Source: Verrucomicrobiales bacterium (lineage in GTDB: Bacteria > Verrucomicrobiota > Verrucomicrobiia > Verrucomicrobiales > DEV007). From it: DNA of 13,181 bases. The stretch lies in NCBI GenBank assembly GCA_023253615.1, contig JALRFZ010000515.1, positions 1-13,181 of the forward strand, given 5' to 3'. The position numbers and the translations under genes are program-made. The notes below the pieces were generated by a model that did not search any database, had not been told where the DNA came from, and saw only the letters and a program-made list of their open reading frames with translations. This document shows, piece by piece, positions 6,696 to 13,181 of the stretch. The stretch's first letter is position 1, and each line of letters opens with the position of its first letter.

Positions 6696-7529
6696 TCAGT
6701 TCCCCGGGAGGGACCGGCCCTCGGTCGCGTGCGGCACGGCTTTTTCGCGCTTTTGCCATGCGGCGAGCAATCGCCCGAGAAAGGCACGGCGCTCATTGAT
6801 TTCATTCCGCCGCTCTTCGGAGAGAAGATCCCACCGTCCCGCCGCCCTGCTTTTGGCCCGGAGGGCGTCAAACCGGTTCAGGCAAGCGGCCGCATTCGAG
6901 ATCCGGGATTCGCCCTTTGCCGGAAGGGGGCGGACACGATTCGTCGCACTTGCGGAGTGACTGGCGGAGAGGTGGAGATTGATTGACGCGGCAGCGGCCG
7001 TAAGCCAGGGCTCGGGATCCTCGGTCTCCCCGGAGATCCAGTGGAGTGTGAATTCGGAGAGCTCATCGGCAAGTTGCGACCCTTCCACCTGACCGATCGC
7101 GTCCATCGAGGTAAGAAAAAGATACAGCGCCTCGTAGATGGTGTAACTTCCGGGATCGAGGAGAAAGGCGTTGACCAGCATTTGACGGAGATCCCGACGG
7201 ATCGCGGCCGCGTGGGTGCCGCCGGGGGGGCTGGGATTCGTCCGACGCGACTTCTCCTCCCGCGCCCACGCCAGCCATCCGTCTCCGGCGGAATGGATTC
7301 CGCCCTCGAGGCCGAGATGCCAGACCTTGTCGATGTCATCCTCGGCGAGACGTGAGAAAAGGGAGCCAAACGCCGAACCGCGAAGAGCGAAGGGGTTCGG
7401 GTTCAGGATGGCGTGACGTGGAGGCTCCTGCGCAACCGGCGAAGAAGGGAAGCCGATTCCGGAGAGACCAACGGCGGCAATACCCGCCGCGAGCGCCACG
7501 GCGGCGAGGATGGGCTCCATGGATTTCAT
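6696..7529 (-). CDS. Signal-anchored helical protein of unknown function, linked to the ABC transporter
   Basis: The 277-residue protein has an N-terminal hydrophobic segment at about 5-27 (ILAAVALAAGIAAVGLSGIGF) that is either a signal peptide or a membrane anchor. The rest appears largely helical. The segment NAFLLDPGSYTIYEALYLFLT followed later by DPEPWLTAAAASINLHL resembles TPR-like helical repeats, though I cannot confirm repeats. The C-terminal 80 residues are basic and likely coiled (RFDALRAKSRAAGRWDLL…INERRAFLGRLLAAW). The start at 7529 is preceded by AAGG at a good distance and lies four bases after the permease stop; a second ATG at 7520 is possible. It is the last gene before the terminator. 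By position it could be the third component of the transporter, as PilG is next to PilH and PilI in Myxococcus xanthus, but I see no sequence evidence that links it to PilG. Confidence 0.8.
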   Translation of the reverse strand: MKSMEPILAAVALAAGIAAVGLSGIGFPSSPVAQEPPRHAILNPNPFALRGSAFGSLFSRLAEDDIDKVWHLGLEGGIHSAGDGWLAWAREEKSRRTNPSPPGGTHAAAIRRDLRQMLVNAFLLDPGSYTIYEALYLFLTSMDAIGQVEGSQLADELSEFTLHWISGETEDPEPWLTAAAASINLHLSASHSASATNRVRPLPAKGESRISNAAACLNRFDALRAKSRAAGRWDLLSEERRNEINERRAFLGRLLAAWQKREKAVPHATEGRSLPGN

Positions 7530-7533
7530 GCGA

Positions 7534-8301
7534 CTACCTTCCGGGGCGAAAAAGAGTCAAAGCAATCAGGCTGATGATGATGCCCCAACCACCGAAATAG
7601 AGGAGAAATTGCCCGAAGACGCCCGCAGGAAGAGGTCCGAGCTTGAAGACGAGCCGGTCCGTCAAATCGGCGAGGTGGTACTGTGGCAGAAAGAGTTTCC
7701 CCAAGGTCGAGGCCATCCCGCCTCCGGAAAGAAACGGGGCGAACCTTTCTTGGATCACCATTCCGTAAATGAGCAAGGCGGCGACTGTGAGCCAGGAGAC
7801 GACCGGGTTCAGCCGTGTGCCAAGGCAAAAGGCGAGGAGGCAGAGTGGGGCCGTGATCATCAAATAAAGGGATCCGTATTGGAAATTGGTGACCGACCAG
7901 AGACGGGCCTCCGCCGGATCCGAAGGGGCGCAGAGAAAGAGGGAGACTAGGATGGTCTCGGTCAGCAGCAGGATTGAGGGACAAAGAAGGCCCGCGTTTA
8001 GTTGGAGAACCAGGGTGGCTTTCGGGAACCGGGCAGAGGAAGCGGGAAGCAGCAGTTCGAATATCCCCCCGCGCCGCCAGCGGTGACCGGTTGAGGAAGC
8101 CTCCACGAAAATCCAGATCACCGTTACCAGCCAGAGGAGGACCCATGAGGCCTGAGCCCGGGCCGGCTCGATGAGCGAAGGCTTGAGAGCGACGGGGGCC
8201 AGTTCCGGAAGAAATACCGCGAACAGGGGAAGGAGGAGGGCGAAGACGAGGATGACCTTCCGCGAAAAGAGAGAGGACAGGTAGAGTCGAAGACCATTCA
8301 T
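7534..8301 (-). CDS. ABC transporter permease (ABC-2-like), six membrane segments
   Basis: The 255-residue protein is strongly hydrophobic, with six likely membrane spans at roughly 16-38, 50-68, 96-124, 143-163, 166-184 and 228-251. A short cytoplasmic N-terminus (MNGLRLYLSSLFSRK) precedes the first span. A basic stretch TGHRWRRGGIFELLLPASS after span 2 resembles the coupling region by which ABC-2-type exporters contact their ATPase. Length and layout match ABC-2 permeases, which act as homodimers with the ATPase subunit to move polymers, lipids or proteins across the inner membrane. The start overlaps the ATPase stop in an ATGA (8298-8301), so the two subunits are translationally coupled. 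The substrate cannot be told from sequence; location in a filament operon suggests a role in filament assembly or a surface polymer. Confidence 0.85.
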   Translation of the reverse strand: MNGLRLYLSSLFSRKVILVFALLLPLFAVFLPELAPVALKPSLIEPARAQASWVLLWLVTVIWIFVEASSTGHRWRRGGIFELLLPASSARFPKATLVLQLNAGLLCPSILLLTETILVSLFLCAPSDPAEARLWSVTNFQYGSLYLMITAPLCLLAFCLGTRLNPVVSWLTVAALLIYGMVIQERFAPFLSGGGMASTLGKLFLPQYHLADLTDRLVFKLGPLPAGVFGQFLLYFGGWGIIISLIALTLFRPGR

Positions 8302-9023
8302 ACTTCAGAACGGGGAGCGAAAAGCGAGTGTCTCAGGCCCGACCAGTCGAGGATTCCATCCTCCGGCTTCACAAGTCCGACGGTGTTTTCCCGAATGACC
8401 AGTGCGGCGTCGGCCTCGAGCGTGGCATCGTCGGGGTGGTGCGAAACGATCCGGCAGACTCCCGTCCTGCGCTCGCGCCACCAGGATCGGACGATGTCCC
8501 GGGCCACGAAGTCCAGGCCTGAGAGAGGTTCGTCGAAAAGCAGGACGCAACCGCCCTTCCGGTGTGCCGCCGCCGCTTCCCCCAGAACGGCGACAATCTT
8601 CTGGCGGTTTCCACGCGACAGGGTGGCGTAATCGCGATCGAGCGGCAATTCCAATTCGCCGGCAAAGGAGAGAGAGGTCTTGAAAGCGTCCCGGTCGAGA
8701 AGCGCCCGCAGGATTTCACGGGGTTTCTGGCCGCCATCGAAGGTGAGATCGTCGCAAAAGTGGAGGAGTCCGCCGTCGATGCGCACGGCCTCTTCCAGAG
8801 GGGTGATGAGACCGCCAAGAGTCCGTAGGAGAGTGGTTTTGCCGGAACCGTTCCGGGCCAGAAGAAGATGGTGCCCGGGACCGAGAAATATCTCTGACTC
8901 GAAGGCAGCGACATGTACCTGTGGTCGCAGCCGCGGGCGATAGCCGATCACAAGCCCCTTCGGGAAGAAGACTCCGCCGCCGGACGGGGCGGTTGCACGG
9001 GTGCTGATCTCAGTTGAATGCAT
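8298..9023 (-). CDS. ABC transporter ATP-binding protein
   Basis: From the ATG at 9023 the protein has 241 residues, normal for a stand-alone ABC ATPase. Visible motifs are a P-loop ARNGSGKTT (56-64), the signature LSRGNRQK (135-142), Walker B VLLFDEP with the catalytic Glu at 165, a D-loop SGLD, and the H-loop His at about 195 (IVSHHPDD). The first Gly of the P-loop is Ala, and no clear Q-loop Gln is seen (LHFCDDLTF is at that place); otherwise it looks active. The frame is open further upstream to a GTG at 9182 that overlaps the previous stop by four bases. That would add 53 residues without ABC character, so I chose 9023, although its ribosome binding site is poor. It pairs with the permease encoded next. 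The signature and Walker B place it among exporter-type ATPases. Confidence 0.88.
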   Translation of the reverse strand: MHSTEISTRATAPSGGGVFFPKGLVIGYRPRLRPQVHVAAFESEIFLGPGHHLLLARNGSGKTTLLRTLGGLITPLEEAVRIDGGLLHFCDDLTFDGGQKPREILRALLDRDAFKTSLSFAGELELPLDRDYATLSRGNRQKIVAVLGEAAAAHRKGGCVLLFDEPLSGLDFVARDIVRSWWRERRTGVCRIVSHHPDDATLEADAALVIRENTVGLVKPEDGILDWSGLRHSLFAPRSEV

Positions 9024-9178
9024 CGTCGAGGAGGCTATCCCACCGGCTTTGTTCCTGCAAGGGTTCGCTTGAGAAGTAACGGCGGAAAGGTTCTGGAAAT
9101 CGGGATGATCTTCCCCGCCGTTCTCGCCTGATATCCTCTCTTTCGCGACGTCTGTCGGAGCCGGACCGGATACGCCGG

Positions 9179-9571
9179 TCACGGAGGAGGCCCGTCGCTC
9201 GTAAGCCATTGCCAGGCTTCGCCGGGCAAATCGGAAAAAACGAGAACGAGAAGGACAAGCCCGAAGGAGATCCAAAGGACGGTCATGGTAAAGGAACGGT
9301 TCGGATTCGAAAAGAGACGGGCCGCAATTCCAGCCCGGTCCGCGATCCGTGAAGTATAGGTAATGTTTTCAGCTTCGAGGGCGCCGGTGATTTGCCCGAT
9401 CGTCCGCTCGTCAAGCGCGGTGATCCGGTAGAGATACCTCCCCCCTTTCTCCGCGTCATTCTCCTCGAGATGAACGCCGCGGGGAAGCGCGCGGGGAAGA
9501 GTATTGCAGTAAAATCTGGTTTGGTGAACGAATCTCCGCTGGAGCCAGCGGTCAAAGGAGGTCTGTTGCAT
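9179..9571 (-). CDS. Small protein with a C-terminal membrane span, unknown function
   Basis: The 130-residue protein has a charged N-terminal domain (residues 1-90), one hydrophobic span at about 95-113 (TMTVLWISFGLVLLVLVF), and a 17-residue tail ending SDGPPP. There is no N-terminal signal, so it is probably tail-anchored or inserted with its soluble domain in the cytoplasm. The segment YLYRITALDERTIGQITGALEAENITYTSR has the alternating pattern of a small alpha/beta domain, but I do not recognise the family. It starts 35 bases after the platform protein gene and precedes the ABC ATPase, within the motor operon. A cytoplasmic domain tethered to the inner membrane beside PilB and PilC would suit an assembly adaptor; this is inference. 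The ribosome binding site is weak. Confidence 0.78.
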   Translation of the reverse strand: MQQTSFDRWLQRRFVHQTRFYCNTLPRALPRGVHLEENDAEKGGRYLYRITALDERTIGQITGALEAENITYTSRIADRAGIAARLFSNPNRSFTMTVLWISFGLVLLVLVFSDLPGEAWQWLTSDGPPP

Positions 9572-9606
9572 GGCATGATAGGTGGGGACCCTTCCCGGTG
9601 ACGGAT

Positions 9607-10776
9607 TCAGATGCCCTGTCCGCTCATCATCTTCGGGCCCATCAGGAAAATCGGAAGAAAAGAGCCGCCGAAAACCAGGGTGATGAGAAGGCCGGCCATG
9701 ACCAGAACGATGAAGTTCACAATCTGCGTGAAATCGCCGATCACCTGATCGACCTCCTCCTCATACATCGTGGTGAGAAGCAGCAACTGTTCGTCGAGGG
9801 ACGAGGAACGCTCTCCGATCGAGACGAGGTGCGCCACCTGCGGATCACAAGAGGTGAATTTCCGCAAGGCTTCCGAGAAAGGCAGTCCTGTCTCGATGTA
9901 GCGCCTTCCCGCGCTGCGAAGCTCTTCATACATCGGTGTCCCTTTGAGGGAACCAGCGGCGATATCGACGGACTTAGCCAGGTTGATCCCGTTTGAATAA
10001 AGCATCTCAAGTGAACCGATGAAAAGGAGTTGCCGCATTCCCATGACGAGCTTGCGAAGGAGGCGCCACCTTGCCATCAGGAAAAAAACCACCGTGCTGC
10101 GCACCCGCTCGATGAAAAGAAAAGAAAAAACAGAAGCGCAAAGGAGAAGAATCACCGGGATCCAGACTTTGCGGGTGGCGTGGCTGATTTGAAAAAGTAC
10201 CGCCGAGACAGGATCGGGCTCCTGACCGATATCGAGGATGATGTCTTCGATCTGGGGAATGACGCGGATTTGTGAAAAAACAAAAAGGAGCAGGAGAGCG
10301 AAAATAATGATCCCCGGAAGCAAGGTCGCCTTCCGCATCCGCGAACGGAATTCCGATTCCTTCTTCAAACGGTCGGCGATGGACTGAAAGGCTCGCGCAA
10401 GCTGCCCCGAATCCGCCCCGGCCCGGATCAGGGAGAGGATTTTTTCGTCGAAACGACCGGTTTTCTTGAAGGCGGCGTCGACAGGCATTCCATTCCCGAG
10501 GGATTCCCTGATCTCTGCCGTGAGTTTTGTGATCAGGAGGGATGGATGATTGGCACCGTAGTAAGAAAGGGCGTCCGCGGTATTGATGTTGGCCCTCAGC
10601 ATCGACGCAAGGCTGCGGCATAACTTGATGATCTCCTTGCCCGGAAGATTTTTCGAGAGACTGATTCCGAGAAATGGCCTCTTTTCCGCTGGTTTGGCCG
10701 GGGGATTGACCGGCTTCTCGAGGGCGGCTTCGAGGAGGTCGCGTGCGGAGGATCGCCTGGGTGGAGGGGCGCTCAT
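9607..10776 (-). CDS. Inner-membrane platform protein of the PilC/GspF family
   Basis: The 389-residue protein shows the two repeated T2SSF domains of the family. The first covers about 46-170 (FL-type LCRSLASMLRANINTADALSYY… then IRAGADSGQLARAF). The second covers about 250-375 (LLFIGSLEMLYSNGINLAKSV… then SIGERSSSLDEQL). Both carry the paired pattern of an N-terminal helix hairpin, a Gly-x-x motif and a Gly/Glu-Ser-Leu segment. Three membrane spans are likely at 153-171, 205-223 and 354-376. It sits in the inner membrane and couples the hexameric assembly ATPase to extraction and stacking of pilins. The N-terminal 35 residues are Pro- and Ala-rich and probably flexible. The start overlaps the ATPase stop in an ATGA (10773-10776). 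PilC and GspF cannot be separated on this sequence. Confidence 0.95.
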   Translation of the reverse strand: MSAPPPRRSSARDLLEAALEKPVNPPAKPAEKRPFLGISLSKNLPGKEIIKLCRSLASMLRANINTADALSYYGANHPSLLITKLTAEIRESLGNGMPVDAAFKKTGRFDEKILSLIRAGADSGQLARAFQSIADRLKKESEFRSRMRKATLLPGIIIFALLLLFVFSQIRVIPQIEDIILDIGQEPDPVSAVLFQISHATRKVWIPVILLLCASVFSFLFIERVRSTVVFFLMARWRLLRKLVMGMRQLLFIGSLEMLYSNGINLAKSVDIAAGSLKGTPMYEELRSAGRRYIETGLPFSEALRKFTSCDPQVAHLVSIGERSSSLDEQLLLLTTMYEEEVDQVIGDFTQIVNFIVLVMAGLLITLVFGGSFLPIFLMGPKMMSGQGI

Positions 10777-12461
10777 TCAGAGTTGGTGAGATCGATGGAT
10801 TTGCTCAGGGCCTCCAGATCGGTGCGGCCCTCGCGGAGCAGCGCAAGACCGCTGTCTCTCAGCGAAGGAAGCCGGCCGTCCCGCCGGACTTCGCGCTCCA
10901 TCTCGTAGGGACTCAGGGTTCCCTTGGAGAGTTCGTCCGACCAACGGGCCGTGATCGGGATGATCTCGAGGATGGCGGCGCGTCCGTGATACCCGCGCCC
11001 CTGGCACTCGTGACACCCCTCCGGGTTGCGCGCGTAAACGGGGACATCCCTCATGGAATCGTCCAGGTTGAACTTGCGGACATCCCGTTCCAGAAGCCGG
11101 GGCTTGAGCACCTTGCAGACCGGGCAGAGCAGTTTGATGAGACGCTGGGCGCACGCCGCTTTGAGGGTTTGTGCAATCTTCCAGCGTTCAATGCCAATCT
11201 GTTCGAAACGCTCGATGATTTGTGAAGCTCTCGGAGTGTGAATCGTGGTCAAAACCTTGTGACCGGTGATCGCCGCCTCGATTGCGAGCTCCGCCGAATC
11301 AAGATCCCTCACCTCGCCCATCAGAATGATATCGGGATCGCTCCGCATGAAGCTGGCGATCATCGCCTTGAATTCGTTCGGCCGGATATCGCAGTGGATC
11401 ACTCCCGGTATTTCATCTTCGACCGGATTTTCGAGTGTGAGAATATTGTCCTCGGGACGGTTCAACTCACGCAGCATTGCGTTCAGGGTCGTGGACTTTC
11501 CGGAACCGGTCGGTCCGGACATCACGATGATTCCGGAGGGAATCGCCATGACCCTCTCGAGCTCGAAAAGAGTTGCGGGATCGAACGCGAGCGAACCGAC
11601 GCCCAGTTTTGCCTCGAAATGGGCCTTGTCGAGGAGCCGCATGGTCACGTGATAACCGCGGTAGGTGCGGTGCCGTTCAAAGCGGATATCGATGGAACGA
11701 TTCAGGTAATTCACCCCGAACCGTCCGGAAATCCCCGGATTTTTCACCCGCTCTTCGGGCGCCAAGCCCATGAGATTGAGGAGAAAGGCATCGATCCGAT
11801 TCTTCAATTTCATCGGAATGGGATACCTCATCCCCATGTCTCCATCGATGCGGTAGCTGTAGGTGACCTCGCCGATCCCGCACTTCACATGGATGTCCGA
11901 GGCTCTCAGGCGGATGGCATCGGACAGGATCTTGGCGACAAGTCTCGCGAGCGGCTCTTCGTGTTCCGCGTTGATGTCGAAATAAAGTTTCTCTTCGGAC
12001 CTTTCATCGACCTCGATCGACTCGAGTTCGTTCCGTGAAGGCCCTTGCGTTCCGGAAACGGATTCGATCAAGGGAATCATCTCGGCGTATGGCACGAGAA
12101 CCCGGACGGGTTCAAGATCTTCGAAGCGCGAGGAAATGGCGTCCTCCCCCGTCGTATCCCAGGGATTGACGACGGCGAAGTAAAAACGGGACCGGTCTCT
12201 GGCGATCGGAACAAAGAGCCCGCGATTGAGGAGAGCCGGATCAAAGATTTCGAGAAGGACGGGATCGACGAAGTCCCGGATCCGCCTCAAAAAGGGAATG
12301 CCGCACTGGGAAGCGATGATTGAGAGGATCCTTGCCGAGGACGATGCCCGGATGGCGGCGTCATCTCCGGGAAAGTAACCCTCGGGGGCCAGGGCGATGA
12401 TTTCGTCAACAACCCGCCGGGTAAGCGTTTCGTTTACGGGAAATCCAAGGTCGAGGTTCAT
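10773..12461 (-). CDS. Filament assembly ATPase, PilB/GspE family
   Basis: Starting at the ATG at 12461 gives 562 residues; a TTG 27 bases upstream is less likely because this ATG forms an ATGA overlap with the preceding stop. Residues 50-135 resemble the MshEN/T2SSE N-terminal domain (CGIPFL… VNPWD). The ATPase core has Walker A GPTGSGKST (316-324), an Asp-box-like segment TLENPVEDE (342-350), Walker B DPDIILMGEVRD (376-387), and a His box TGHKVLTTIHT. A tetracysteine zinc site follows (CPVC at 446-449, CHEC at 483-486), typical of PilB/GspE and absent from PilT, so this is an assembly rather than retraction ATPase. The Asp box reads ENPVE instead of the usual EDPVE. The hexamer acts in the cytoplasm under the platform protein encoded next and powers filament growth. 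Confidence 0.96.
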   Translation of the reverse strand: MNLDLGFPVNETLTRRVVDEIIALAPEGYFPGDDAAIRASSSARILSIIASQCGIPFLRRIRDFVDPVLLEIFDPALLNRGLFVPIARDRSRFYFAVVNPWDTTGEDAISSRFEDLEPVRVLVPYAEMIPLIESVSGTQGPSRNELESIEVDERSEEKLYFDINAEHEEPLARLVAKILSDAIRLRASDIHVKCGIGEVTYSYRIDGDMGMRYPIPMKLKNRIDAFLLNLMGLAPEERVKNPGISGRFGVNYLNRSIDIRFERHRTYRGYHVTMRLLDKAHFEAKLGVGSLAFDPATLFELERVMAIPSGIIVMSGPTGSGKSTTLNAMLRELNRPEDNILTLENPVEDEIPGVIHCDIRPNEFKAMIASFMRSDPDIILMGEVRDLDSAELAIEAAITGHKVLTTIHTPRASQIIERFEQIGIERWKIAQTLKAACAQRLIKLLCPVCKVLKPRLLERDVRKFNLDDSMRDVPVYARNPEGCHECQGRGYHGRAAILEIIPITARWSDELSKGTLSPYEMEREVRRDGRLPSLRDSGLALLREGRTDLEALSKSIDLTNSE

Positions 12462-13051
12462 GCGGCGAAATGACGTTGACAGAGGCAATGCCAGCCTTCG
12501 AAGTCAGTCCGGACAGCGAAGACGACCGGAACGATGAGCCCTCGGCGACGGAAGATCCGGGGAATTTCGGACGCGAGTGCGTCAACGGTGAATGGATTGA
12601 TCGATGCAAGGGTCAAGAAACAACCGGACTCGGCTTGAAGAACGGGGACCCGGAGAAGCCGGCACAGCTCGGCGATGTCGCCCTCCTGCGTGTAAAATTC
12701 GATCGGAACGGCCATCCGGTCGGCAAAACCGAGGAAGGGAAAACGCAGTCCGGAAGCAACGGCAAACTGTTCGAGAACCCGCTCCCAAAGGTGTCGGGGA
12801 AGACCGCTGTCCGAGAGGGCGCGGGAAAGGAAATCCTCCGGCACCTCACAACCGGCCCCGCAAACCTCCTCCGAGAGGTAGTCCCTTAGGAGTGTCTCTC
12901 CGATGGCAAGCGCGGGACAATGGGCTTGGACGACGGCGAGGGTCCTTTGCGCCACCGTTTTTCGTATCGATTGTCCGAGATTCTTCGGATCGAGTTTGTC
13001 GCCGCCCTCTCCGGGATCGCCTTGAAACAATGCGATGGTTGCGCCGTCCAT
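12458..13051 (-). CDS. Protein with a free-standing MshEN-like (ATPase N-terminal type) domain
   Basis: The 197-residue soluble protein has no Walker motifs. Its C-terminal half (about 97-187) parallels the N-terminal domain of the ATPase encoded next. VASGLRFPFL matches IASQCGIPFL, and LRVPVLQAESGCFLTLASINPF matches LFVPIARDRSRFYFAVVNPW, followed in both by a helix and a hydrophobic strand. The N-terminal half (ALAIGETLLRDYLSEE…VPEDFLSRALSDSGLP…WERVLEQFAVASG) is helical, as is the stretch ahead of the MshEN domain in PilB/GspE. In some ATPases MshEN binds cyclic di-GMP; the binding residues are not clear enough here to claim that. The stop overlaps the ATPase start (ATGA), implying a stoichiometric partner. 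It may regulate the ATPase or be a duplicated domain; family assignment is by eye. Confidence 0.72.
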   Translation of the reverse strand: MDGATIALFQGDPGEGGDKLDPKNLGQSIRKTVAQRTLAVVQAHCPALAIGETLLRDYLSEEVCGAGCEVPEDFLSRALSDSGLPRHLWERVLEQFAVASGLRFPFLGFADRMAVPIEFYTQEGDIAELCRLLRVPVLQAESGCFLTLASINPFTVDALASEIPRIFRRRGLIVPVVFAVRTDFEGWHCLCQRHFAA

Positions 13052-13138
13052 GATGAATGTTGCGTCCCTCTCATTTCCGGAGACCGCCCGCTGCCCGGGG
13101 AACCACCGACCGGCCCGCGGATCCGTGCGGTAAACGTC

Positions 13139-13181
13139 TCAGCGGGAAGGTTTTTTCGAAGGGGGAGTGTAGAGTTGTCTC
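13139..13181 (-). CDS. Possible 3' end of an upstream gene
   Basis: A frame open from the window edge encodes RQLYTPPSKKPSR and then stops with TGA at 13139-13141. The Lys/Arg/Pro-rich ending looks like a natural C-terminus, but 13 residues are too few to identify a protein. The next 87 bases (13052-13138) remain open in the same frame up to the ATG at 13051 and show no clear promoter or terminator. Confidence 0.3.
   Translation of the reverse strand, partial: RQLYTPPSKKPSR

Noticed and set aside
11238..12038. Plus-strand open frame of 266 codons
   Set aside because: It is antisense to the assembly ATPase, whose motifs are unmistakable on the minus strand.
12462..12488. TTG start extending the assembly ATPase by nine residues
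   Set aside because: The ATG at 12461 forms a 4-base overlap with the upstream stop, as at other junctions of this operon, and is the better start.
1..13181. CRISPR arrays, tRNA or rRNA genes, insertion sequences
   Set aside because: No regularly spaced direct repeats, cloverleaf sequences, rRNA signatures or transposase reading frames were noticed on either strand.

Overview
The window is a tightly packed stretch of a GC-rich bacterial genome. Every supported gene reads on the minus strand, so transcription runs from high to low coordinates. It encodes a machine of the type IV filament superfamily (type IV pilus or type II secretion). No rRNA, tRNA, insertion sequence or CRISPR array was seen. 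From memory only, the exported-protein trio (3795-6467) and the pilin ending in a DGLWD-type tail resemble uncharacterised conserved proteins of Verrucomicrobiota. I therefore suggest a Verrucomicrobiota (PVC group) host; this is inference, not a database result.

First transcription block (13181 down to about 6564), the motor and membrane half: the tail of an upstream gene (13139-13181); a free-standing protein resembling the N-terminal domain of assembly ATPases (12458-13051); the PilB/GspE-type assembly ATPase (10773-12461); the PilC/GspF-type platform protein (9607-10776); a small tail-anchored protein (9179-9571); an ABC transporter ATPase and permease (8298-9023, 7534-8301); and an exported or membrane-anchored helical protein (6696-7529). 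Several junctions are 4-base ATGA overlaps. The block ends at a hairpin and a GC-rich terminator with a run of nine T on the transcribed strand.

Second block (about 6562 down to 1), the filament and periplasmic half: a sigma70-like promoter and an inverted repeat lie directly against the terminator. They precede three exported proteins of unknown function (5538-6467, 4824-5516, 3795-4814). These are followed by a prepilin of GspI/PilV style (3272-3760), a prepilin of GspJ/PilW style with an A|F instead of G|F processing site (2748-3275), and a 659-residue pilin-like protein lacking Glu5, as GspK does (748-2727). After a 133-base gap with a weak promoter candidate comes a short prepilin suited to be the major or core subunit (165-614). 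A partial gene overlaps its end and runs off the window (1-196).

Working model (inference): PilB and PilC drive assembly of a filament made mainly of the 149-residue pilin. The I/J/K-like proteins form its tip, and the three exported proteins act on or around the filament. The ABC transporter recalls the PilGHI transporter found in the Myxococcus xanthus pil cluster. No prepilin peptidase, secretin, retraction ATPase or PilMNO alignment complex is visible here, so pilus and secretion functions cannot be told apart from this window.
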